This document shows positions 47,563 through 57,492 of a stretch of DNA of 64,000 nt, piece by piece. Below the pieces are notes generated by a model, which was given only the letters and a program-made list of their open reading frames with translations, was not told the origin of the DNA and did not search any database. Position 1 is the stretch's first letter. Every line of letters starts with the position of its first letter. The position numbers and the translations under genes were made by a program. The DNA comes from Prinia subflava (lineage: Eukaryota > Chordata > Aves > Passeriformes > Cisticolidae), in assembly GCF_021018805.1 (NCBI RefSeq), contig NC_086254.1:25605300-25669299 (forward strand), read 5' to 3'.

Positions 47563-50500
47563 CATAGCTTGCATGCCCTCCTCAGTCTAAAAGTAGAATA
47601 TCTTTGAGCTTACTGACAGTACTCCCAGGATCGATGTTTTACAGCAGTCTCTCAGAAAGACTTGAAATGATTTCGCTCTGCAGTTACAATCCCACGTCCC
47701 TGCAGGAGCTGGCCCTGAGCAGATGAGGTCAGGGATGAGACACACTGATAGCCAGGGCTTTGAAATTTCACTACTGCTGCTCCTGCTGGTCTAATTCCAA
47801 GAATAAACACTCTCGAGGGCTGTCAAACCACAGTCACTTTCACCAGTGTTACATTTTAACACCATGTGTTTATTTTCCCCCGGGTTTTTGTTTTATTTGT
47901 TTTTAAACCAGCGGTGGGTTTTGAACTGTACAGGCTGTAGAGAGGTAGGAACACGCATTAGTGTGTGTTCCTTGTGTGCTCTGCTGTGGTGGCTTCTGAA
48001 GCAGCAATAAGTACTTTGAATTCTAGTTTGAAAAAAACCTTAATTTGATTCTTTTCATCCATATTTCCCAGCTGCTCTGCCTTTTGGGCTTTACCTCAGT
48101 GGTTTTGTGCCACTGGTAAGAGACTGACAGTACTGACTGCCAGTCAGAGGGAGAAAAGGAAGAGTGGGAGTTTGGGCCTGACAGAAGATGATGCTCAGAT
48201 TTTTACTTATTTCTTTAAATTAATCATCATAACAGGGCTGGGAGCAGATTGGGATTGGTATGAGGCACTGGAAGAGATGCTGAGGTGTTTCTGTGAAGCA
48301 CTAGCTCAGTTTTTTAGGTCAGGTGAGCTCTACCCAGCCTCTCTGGGGATTTGGGGTGTTAATGGACACCCTAGGCTTGCTTTGTGTTGTTTACCTCAAT
48401 AAATACACCCCAGCTTTTCACTGCAGTGCTCAGATATTGTTCTGAACGTATTTGAGAAAAAAACCCTGTAACATCCCTTTGACAGCTACAGGAGGAGGAT
48501 GGAGAGAGATAAACAGCCTCCAGATTCTCACAGTGCCTGACTTGGGTACCAAGAAGCCCCAGGGGAGGAAAATCAGAGAACTCACATGGCCAGTGAACCT
48601 GAGGGATGAAGCAGAAATGTGCAGTCCTTGGCTTATTACCCAAGGTAGCTGTAACTAATGAACTAAAACTAATTGGCATTCTTGCAAATTAGCAAGTATT
48701 AATTAAACGATAAGATAGCAAGGCTGTGGAGGTGCATTTTTTAGATAATGGGAGCCTGCTCAGTACCTAGAAACACTGAGCACTACTAAATTGAGGTTGT
48801 GGAAAAGAAAGGTGCGGCTATAAGGGATAAATGCTGTTTCATCTGAAAATAACTTCAAAAAGCTACTCAGGAATAACACAGCTTCTGAGAATGTGGACGG
48901 GATCACCAAAGCAACAAATCAGGGATCCTTTGGAGATGTTTTACTCCTTAAATAATGATAAGAATGGGTTAATATGGGAAGTACCTCTATTGTGAACTCC
49001 TAAAAACCACGCCTGTTACAGGAAGAGCTGGAGCCAACTTCCAGAGCAGCCAATGATCTGTTCATCTGTAAAGTGCTACTGCAGTGCCTTTATATTAAAA
49101 GATACACAGAAATATCTGTTATTTCCCCCAAGCATCATCCTTCATTCTGGGGACACTTTGTCTCACTTGGAGGATGGGAAATTTTGCTTCCTTTCATGTT
49201 CTTTGCTCTCAGTGGACTTTACAGGGATCCCTGCATTTTGGGATTGTTCAAAAACACTGAAGACTGTTGGGAGCCTGGCTGGCCTGGATGTGTGCCAGAA
49301 AATATATTGCTGAATCCTGAAATCACAGCATCTAAGATGATTGCTGCAACCCCCTCATCCCTTTGTTTTGGCTGAAACTCTCCAGTGCCCTGGAGGTATC
49401 TACTGTGTTTAAGTGGCTGGGAAAGTAGAAAATAATAGCAGCTCATAGATCAGTTATAACACAGCATGAGAAACTCAGCCACATGTTATAAAAATTAAAA
49501 TAAACCAATTGGATTTGTCTACCAGAGTTGTGAGCATTCACTGTGAGTGGGGGACAGCAGGATTCAGGCAAATCCCACTTCCCAATTGAACCTAAAGGTA
49601 TTAATCCTTCAACAGGCAGTTTTCTTCTGTGGAAAATTTCACTGTTTCACAATGTCTGTACACTGAAAAAAATCACTCGGTACTAATTACTTGGTACTTC
49701 TTTTTCAACAAACAGATTCCTATTTCTGTTAATTTAATGGCAAGTCCTTGCTTTAAGAGCTAGCCAGCTCTTAGGGGGAGAGTGTTTCTGATTGTGGTTT
49801 GTGGACACCAAGTACACAATAATCAAGGTTATTTCAGCTCTGATATCCAATCTCACTAGAACACACTGTGCTTTGATTAGTTCTGTGTTGCTCTGTTATA
49901 TATGAGATTATCTTCAGTTAATTATCCATTGCACTGACTAATCACAATTACAACACATGGAATAATTGCAAGTACTGGAGAGCTGTGCTCGTTTTGTTGG
50001 TTTTTTTGCATAGAGAGTAAAGAACAAATAGCTTATACTGAAGAAGTAACTATTCCCTTAAACTCAGACCTTTTCTTTGTTAGAAAATACTTAAGAACTG
50101 AGCATGCAGACCTTTATGCACCCCCTGGCTGGCTGAAGTAATCACAGTGAACCTCCCAAAAGAGTGTAATTCCTCAGAAATCACAGATTTGGATGTTGCA
50201 AATCAGATACCGGTTCAAAGTAGTACCTTGGAAAGGCTGATTCAGAAATGTCTAGGTTTGCTTATTTTCCACTTGGTAGAGAAGAAAGGCATAAAGGACT
50301 CACAGCACACCTTAGCTGTAAATATATTTTACACTCATATTAGTTTACTTCAGGAGGATTTTATTCTCCTAAAGGAAGAAATGCTGCATACTGAGTTAAA
50401 GGTCAGGAATTCAAATAATCTTGAGAAATGTAAACCTTAAAAAATGAATTAATTAAAAACCTCTGGATGTTGCAGAGAAATTTCCAAAAAATTAGTGAAC

Positions 50501-53358
50501 GGCTCAGCCAGTACCTTGGCCAGGGACTGGGTCATAACCACAAGGAACACAGTGCAAGGATCTGGTGTGTCAGGACCCCTCCAATTCTGCCTCTGCCCTA
50601 CTCCAGCTGATCCTTATTTTCACTGAAAAGTGCTCTGTGTTCAACTCATCAAGCTCTTTGTGATTATTGTTGGAAAGACTCTGGGTTGCTTTGGAGGTAT
50701 ATCTGGTTTGGGTTTGAATGTTTGGATTAGAATCCAAACCCAGGCATATTTGGAGTATTATTGTATTTCTATCTCTGATTGGCAAATCTGCACATTACCT
50801 TACACGAAAACTTCACTTGGACATTCTGGTTAAAAGCCTTTGAAACTTGAAACGCTTGAAAATGTCATTTCATGGGCACAAGTTTCTGGTCCACTGAGAA
50901 TGAAGTACCCTTGAATACATTTTCTAAGCGATGAAGCAAACTGTACTTCATTAGAAAGATCACAAGCAGTATCTAAAATACCAATTTCCTCCATTGCTTA
51001 AGGCTGTGATTCATGGCTCTTATCACATGTAATTATAATTATATTCTCCACTCCTCCCTGTTTGCTGGAATTTACTGTCTCTCAGGAAAGGCAGCAGATT
51101 GGTAATGGGCCCCTTCCTCAATCACTGTAGTTCACATAGGGATGGATTAAGGTAAAATTGAAAGTTGATGACAATTCTGGTTGGTCCATTAATTTTCCAG
51201 TTGCAGCAATTAAGAATAAAACTCATGCCTTTCTTGCTCTCTGGCTATTCAGGTAGAGCCTCTGACTCAGGGCAAGCTGTGAGTAAAAAAGCCTGGTATC
51301 ATAGTCTGAAAGAATGAACTTTTGAACAAGGAATGACTTTAAATAATGAGAATAACACACCACAGTGTTTTATGTCTCATTAGCATAATGTAGGATGACA
51401 TTGGCAAAAGCTGTAAGAAGGTTTCTTTATGCCCAGTCAAACTATCTGTCATTAAACAAGGCTCTCACACTTGTCTAAAACACATAAAATTCAACTTTCC
51501 ATTTCAGTTTCGGAGCAGGAAATTGAATAACAGGATTTTACCAGACAGTTTTCATAGAGGGTTTGCCACTGGTAAAAATAAAAGAACTTTCCCCCACTCC
51601 TGCCTCTAAATACCAGTTCTTACTTCATAAAAGACATGAATGTGTAAAAAAATACAACCATGGAGGATTTATTTATGTCATAAGTTCTCTACATTAGCCA
51701 TTTCACATTCATTATTATAAAGCAGATGTCAGTATAGGATTATTAATAGCCTTAAATTATAAAATGGGACTTGATCCTAATCCTAAAGACAACAGAAGGC
51801 TTTTTAAATGATGGTTTCAGAAGGGAGGCCAATATCAAGTCCTAAAGTCTTTTAAGGCAAATATGGATATTCTTGGTCTCTCCCTGTGACCTGGCATAGG
51901 AGTAAAGTGGTGAAAATAAGGAACATTTTCTGCATGGAGGCAGAGCAGGAGCTGCTGGAGAAAAACCATCCCCTGGGCTCTGAACACAGAATATTGCCTG
52001 TGATTTTCTCTCTCTCAGGATGATTTTGTGATTAACCCAACTCTGGCAGGTTCAGGCTGTGAAAGACGAGGTGCCCTCTTACAAATGTATTACGAGTGCA
52101 GAGGCTTGAATAAATGATTTGCATCAACTGCACTGATGTTGCATCAAGAATTATTGCAGAGATTAGGAAAATAATGTTTCTGAACCTTTCAGCCCACCAT
52201 GTGTGTGGGAAAATGGAAAATCTGCAGCTTTCCCATTAGCAGCCTAATGATGTTTTTATGAAAGCAAATGAAAGAAGCAGAGCTATGTGAAGGTAATGGT
52301 TCCAGACTCATTATTCAGGCTTTGTTCTGTAACCTTTCTGTAACCTTTCTAGATTGACTCTGACTTCCTCTTCCCTGCCTTTTTTTTTTTTTTCATTCCT
52401 TCCCTCCTCTTTCTTGCTTTTGAATATGAGATTCTCTTCAGATTTTTAGTGTTTGTGGATTTGTTGCTTGCTTAGCCCATCCCTCAAGTCCTCAGGAACT
52501 TTTATGAGTCTCCAGAAGTTTCGTGGGCAGTACAGCTGCTGTTGACTGAGCTTCTTTAACAGCTTGGAGGGGAGCAATTTATGACATCAATCCAAACTAT
52601 CAAACACTTTTTGGGGATATTAGCAGGCAGTGATGAACCATGTCCTTTTCTGATAATAGTATTGACTATAACCCATTAAAGAGCAAATCATGCAGGGAAA
52701 TAAAGAGAGGGACCTCCTACTATTTCTGCAGCACAGAATAGGATCTCTCACAGAAAGGTAGAACCATACAAGGAGGATTATCTGGGAGTTTCTCATATTT
52801 GTGACTCCAGGGGTCGTGTTCCAAACATGATGCAGTAAATCAATCCTACTGACAGTTTTCTCAGTTTCTCAGGGATAAAATTAATGCTCAAATCAGGCTC
52901 AGATCCATGAACTATCTGATAGCTACACAATGTTACTGATCTGGTGAAATCAGCACAGCTCCTCTGTCTCTTCAGACCAGCCAAGGCACTGAATGTAACA
53001 GATTTTGTGCATTTGGTGGGGAAACAAACACAACACAGGAATAAGGAGTAAAATAAACAATAACCTGGGGATGGATTTGCATCATCTCTTAGTTATTCCA
53101 AGATTTTTTTTGATACTGTAGCTGCCAATTAACCCTTCCAGTAGCACTGACTATCTGCTTATTTATAACTTGGTGAAAGCCTGAGTTGATGGAGCTGAAG
53201 TTATGATCTGGTACAGGGAGAACTTACATGAGAACATTGATTTTTCTGCCACTATTTATTGCTTCCCATCAACAGATCTCTTCACTAAAATAGAAAAGAG
53301 AGGGAACATAACTTGAACTGGTTCCTAAAATACACGATACGTGTGATTCTCACAACAG

Positions 53359-53523
53359 GAGGACTGTTCCATATGGACTGTCTAACTACAGAGGCAGCTT
53401 TAGAGGCAAAAGGTCCACGGGCCAGACTCAGAGCGCTCCCCAGCCCTCGTCCCGATGCTCCTGCTCGGATGCTCGTGACAAGCAGTGTCTGCAGTTCTGC
53501 AGAAGGATGCAGGACAGGAGAAG
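53359..53523 (+). CDS. EDN3: EDN3, coding exon 3: endothelin-like peptide
   Basis: 165-bp exon after CTCACAACAG, phase 2 in, giving [19 protein letters not shown], nearly identical to the human ET-3 precursor ([19 protein letters not shown]). The basic RGKR at 53402-53413 is a likely proprotein convertase site, ending big ET-3. A second four-Cys motif follows at 53456-53500, [15 protein letters not shown], with the C-x-C-x7-C-x3-C spacing of the endothelin-like sequence in all endothelin precursors; it is not known to be an active peptide. The exon ends AG|GTGAGT, phase 2. Other open frames across the exon are shadows. Confidence 0.93.
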
Positions 53524-54020
53524 GTGAGTGTCTTTCCCTATCACTGCGACCTGGCCGCATGGTGAGGCCATTTCGTGGAGAAAAATGAATCAAGTTGCAT
53601 TTATCAAGCGGAACTAATTAAAAGATATTGATTTTAAATAAAACTCCCCTCTGCAGTTGTGGTGGGTGAACCCTGGCCTGCGGCCAAGCACTTACACTGC
53701 TGCTTGTTCACTTCCCCTTCAGTGGGAAGGGGGAGTGAATAGGAAGAAAAAAGCAAGAAAACTCCTGTGTCACATCACAGTTTAATGAGTGAAGGAAAGA
53801 GGCCAGAGCCAGCCAGTACTGCTTGGAATTTTCTTTTTCCTGTTTCTTTTTATGTTGTGGTGCTTTTGAAACAGCAGATCTGTCCAGTTAGGGACACACT
53901 GAACATTGCACTATTCCAGAATATTTTGTGCTGTCTAACAAAGAGCATGAAATTGTCATTTCATCTGTGGGAACATTGATGGGAACACAGTGGAAAGTTT
54001 AGGCAATCTCTATTTTACAG
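53524..54020 (+). other. EDN3: EDN3 intron 3
   Basis: 497-bp GT-AG intron from GTGAGTGTCT to TCTATTTTACAG. It contains an avian LTR-like fragment near 53657-53765. Confidence 0.8.
53657..53765. mobile_element. Avian LTR-like fragment (endogenous retrovirus remnant), tentative
   Basis: The stretch starts TTGTGGTGGGTGAACCCTGG and continues with a C-rich part (CACTTCCCCTTCAG), then GGGAAGGGGGAGTGAATAGG, then an A/G-rich part. From memory this order of motifs resembles the LTRs of avian ERVL-type elements. Only about 110 bp are present, no coding part or second LTR is seen, and no target-site duplication could be fixed. Strand and boundaries are uncertain. Confidence 0.4.
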
Positions 54021-54090
54021 AAATCATGGATCATTGAAAAAGACAGAGGAGAAAGACCAATGCAGGGAAGAGGAAAATTTCGTTCAGTAG
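54021..54090 (+). CDS. EDN3: EDN3, coding part of exon 4 (C-terminal tail)
   Basis: The exon follows the acceptor TATTTTACAG and completes the split codon of exon 3 as AGA. It encodes NHGSLKKTEEKDQC and a further acidic/basic stretch, ending at TAG 54088-54090 after 22 codons. The start aligns loosely with human SNSRTAEKTDK, which supports frame and exon. The stop makes the predicted precursor 167 residues (504 nt with stop, an exact multiple of three) against 238 in human; the human C-terminal part has no counterpart in this frame. The exon continues as 3' UTR to a donor at 54123. Confidence 0.75.
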
Positions 54091-54122
54091 CACAGAGAGT
54101 CTGCAGGATTCTGAACAATCAG
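54091..54122 (+). other. EDN3: EDN3 exon 4, 3' UTR portion
   Basis: 32 nt between the stop codon and the donor CAG|GTATGT at 54123. A stop this close to the last junction (under 50 nt) should not trigger nonsense-mediated decay. A further non-coding exon is therefore expected downstream, but I could not place it. Confidence 0.5.
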
Positions 54123-54291
54123 GTATGTTACAGATGCTTAATGTTAAAAAGAATTATTCACTTTCCATAAATGTTCTTTGTACTTGCGAAACCCTTAATT
54201 CTTTCAACTGAATATTACCGCTCTTTCCTAAATGAGGACAGAATTTGGCCCATGAGTTGTTTGGGGTTTTTTTTCCTAATTTAATTTTTAA

Positions 54292-54297
54292 AATAAA
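54292..54297 (+). terminator. EDN3: Possible EDN3 poly(A) signal for an unspliced exon 4
   Basis: AATAAA about 200 nt after the EDN3 stop codon, followed by a GT-containing stretch (TGTACTGGTGTAAC) about 30 nt later. It would serve transcripts that do not use the donor at 54123. Other candidates lie further downstream. Confidence 0.3.
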
Positions 54298-56614
54298 CTT
54301 TACACAGAACTTCTACAACCTCTCTTGTACTGGTGTAACTCCTTCAAAAGTTGGATTATTTGGCTGTAAGCCAATACATATTTTGGCCTTTTTTTAGGAC
54401 AAGGGCTGTTGCTGTCTATCATGTTTTTCCTCATTTAGCACTGCAGCAAATTAAGCTACACGTCCCAGTGCAGTGCTCCAGTAAAGTTGAAGTGTTAAGG
54501 TAAAGAAAGAGGAAAAACTTCGTGGAAGAAATATCTGGAGGGAAAAGTAAATCTGCTTTCGATGTCAGGTATAAGGAAGTTACTGTGACCCAGTAGCCAG
54601 TTTCAAATACTGTCACTTCTAAAAAAGTCACACCAATACCCCAAATTTTTTGCTGTGAAGGGAAGGAGGTGGATTAGAAGTGCCCAAGCTGAATTTATTG
54701 CTGTGATTATGTGAGCAGAGCTAATTAGAGAACTGTTTAGAGCTCGCTCTGTGTACACATAACCAAGGAGGGCAACCACAATTATCTCAGGTAACAGGGA
54801 CTTAGTGCTGAGTACATAACAGTTTGGCTGTATTTGTTTGTTTGTTTCTTTTAAAGCTTTAACATTTATTTGCTGGAGCTCAGAAACAAGAACTTAAACT
54901 ACAACTCTCCCTTGAGATGGACAAACTTGATGCTTCAGTGTGATGCCAGTGGAGAATTCAGCAGCAGGCAACACTTCCACTTCAGCAGTGCCACTCTGAG
55001 GGCATGGGAACCCGTGTGAAGAAGCTTTTCTCCCTCGAGGGAGCCTCAGAAAAGGATAATTATTTATCATGTAACCTGGCAGGGAATGTATCACTATTGA
55101 GGAAAACTTCAAAGGCAGACCCAAACTTCAGCAATGCAAAGCTTCAGGAAACGTTTTTCTCTGTGATTTAAACAAGTACAATAGAAACTGTTCCACTCAC
55201 TGCTTGCTCTGTGTCTGAAGAATCCATCCACAGCTCTGTGCAGGCAGCTGCAAGTGGAGAATGTGGAGAGTTAGAGGGAGATTGCCTCTACATGAGTTCT
55301 CATTAAGAATAAACAGATACAAAGTATTTCTCTTGTTAATGTATGCAAGCCTGAATCATCATATTGTAACTTCATGGCAGATGTTTAAATGACAGTATCT
55401 ATGCAGAATAAATATGAATGGCTAATATAAATATTATTATAAACTATAGCAAGTTAAGAGTATACATTGAGTATTCAATAGATTACCTAATTTAGGCACA
55501 AATTATTCCTGCACTTGGAAGTTCCATTCAAACACACTTACAGTGATTATTTGGGAATGCACTGTAGCTGGTGAACAGAACTTCAGTGATGCATCCCAAA
55601 GAATTTTCCTACAGATGCAAGGGTAGGACTGTGGAATTTGATGCCATCAGAGTAATTTCTGTGCTGGCCATTTGCTGTCCCAGGCCCCTACAGGTCACAC
55701 CCACAGCACGTCCCCTGAGCTTTGCCAGTGCTACAAATCCCACCTTTATCTCTCCATTGAAACACCAGCACCAAATAACCTGGAAACTTGGCAATAAGGA
55801 TTAAATCCAACCCTGGACATTTTTCAGTGTAAACTATTTCTTCAGAAATTATGGACTTCTTTTTGCGACAAGATGCAAGAGTCAGCAAAGGAAAAAGAGT
55901 AACTTTTGCAAATCCTGTTCTATATTATTTAAAAAGAGAGGAAGTCCCTCATTTGTGACACTACAAATTTTTGGGGGGTTGGCTGACCTTCATGCAGACT
56001 TTCCCCTTTTCCTTTCCACATAGGTTAAACTATAAACCCATGTTGTTAAATTATATTTTATAAGAAGAAAGATGGAGACCAAAAGAAATGTGAAAAGAAA
56101 TCAACAGTAAAAATGTCTATATAGGGCTTAAACCAGTGGTAATAGTTTTTGTTTGAAACAAGAAAGGGAGGTCTTTGTCAAAACATATGATATATTTTAT
56201 ATATATGTGGATATATTTCATAAATAAATTATTACAGTTATAAAATTAAATATATCTTTCAGTTATTGCATTTGTATCAGTTTCTTACTGGCTGTATAAC
56301 TGATTTTGTACATTTATAGAAAATAGATTATTTATTGCATAAAACCACTTCACATACAATTTTCCCGTATTCTTTTTTTAAAACACAGTGTACAGTTTTG
56401 GGGTCTTTAAAAAAAATCAAGTTTTGTTATGACCAAAACCTGGAACTTTCTTCCCCCGCCAAATCCTTACACCCAGGTCACACAACTTGCTGCCTTCAAG
56501 AGGTTGATAATTCTCCTGACAGTCTGGGAATTAAGTTGGAAAACAGGATAGCAAATTCTGTGGTAATAATTATGCATAAAAAGTGACATTTCAATTTTGT
56601 TTCAACATTTCAAC

Positions 56615-56673
56615 TATTGCCTTGTTTGTCCCAGGGTTAGTTTGTCCCTAATCTTGGGACAAACAAGGCAATA
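56615..56673. repeat. Perfect 19-bp inverted repeat, 21-nt loop
   Basis: TATTGCCTTGTTTGTCCCA at 56615-56633 and its exact reverse complement at 56655-56673 flank a 21-nt loop that carries a further copy of GTTTGTCCC. It could be a small palindromic element, a MITE-like remnant, or a stem in an EDN3 transcript. No mature microRNA was recognised. Confidence 0.8.
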
Positions 56674-56696
56674 ATTATTTGTCCTGAGAGCTCTTT

Positions 56697-56715
56697 TTGT
56701 GGACAATGTCCACAA
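56697..56715. repeat. Perfect 8-bp hairpin, 3-nt loop
   Basis: TTGTGGAC (56697-56704) pairs with GTCCACAA (56708-56715) around AAT. It lies 24 nt after the larger inverted repeat, making a two-hairpin cluster. Confidence 0.65.
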
Positions 56716-57440
56716 GTTCAGCTCCAGTCCCAAACACATCCCAGAGCTGAACAAGCCTCCAGAGCCACCTCAACTCAGCTTTCACATGAACTACTCAGTC
56801 TGTTTGGCATTCTCCTGTCTCCCCCCATGTAAATTCAATTTAAAAGTTGCATTTGAAGATGGATTCACACCGTCTTAAGTCCCAAATGCTTTCATTTAAT
56901 TCTAAACAATCACAAAAAAGAAAAAAGAAAAAAAAAATTAAAACTGGGTTCTTTCTTTGACATAGAGGCAGATTTAGCCCTTGAGTGGTGGGTTACAGGT
57001 GTTACTGTTGTGTGTTCTCCTTAGGAAAGAGAAATCCCATTTCTTTCTATATTAATTCCACATTCAAGTGCCAATGTACCAGTTAATGTAAAACTCAGTC
57101 CATTATGAATACAGCAAAAGAACGAAAATGGGATATAATATTGTATCAAGCTCAGAAGAGGGAAAAGTTAACTGCAAATATTTCCAAATAAACCTATAAA
57201 CCACAGAGGATAAGTTGTGCATGCTGGATTCTGGCTTTGAACTATCATTGTTCCATCTGGGAATAGTTAACAAACATAAGATAGTTTTTACCTAACTTCC
57301 TAATTTCATGTTTATAGAAAATGTCACCAGTGACATTCTTCATTGCCTCAGTTTACTTAAGTTTTAGTTTGGACTAGAAAGTGTTAAGCAAATTTGAAGT
57401 ACAATTCTCTAAAAGCTATACTTAGAAATAAACTCATATA

Positions 57441-57492
57441 CATGTTATGTTAAGAAACATGTTAATGTTAATTTTATGTTAATTAAGAAACA
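57441..57492. repeat. Imperfect direct repeat around TTATGTTAA...AAGAAAC
   Basis: The block TTATGTTAAGAAACA recurs about 30 nt later as TTATGTTAATTAAGAAACA, with ATGTTAATGTTAA between. It looks like a small AT-rich tandem duplication. Confidence 0.5.

Larger units (their letters stand above)
42317..53358 (+). other. EDN3: EDN3 intron 2 (about 11 kb)
   Basis: GT-AG intron from GTGAGTGCGG to CTCACAACAG. Its first 250 bp belong to the CpG island, and the rest is AT-rich. A palindromic CACGTG E-box lies at 42846-42851. It also holds long T runs near 43.6 kb and a perfect hairpin at 47538-47562. Several open frames of 60-125 codons occur, for example 44753-45124, but none shows a domain, so they read as chance. 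Regulatory elements are likely in such an intron but cannot be pinned down here. Confidence 0.85.

Noticed and set aside
50147..50440. Open frame of 97 codons in EDN3 intron 2
   Set aside because: It has some helix-like stretches but no family, no good flanking acceptor and donor in matching phase, and lies within an intron.
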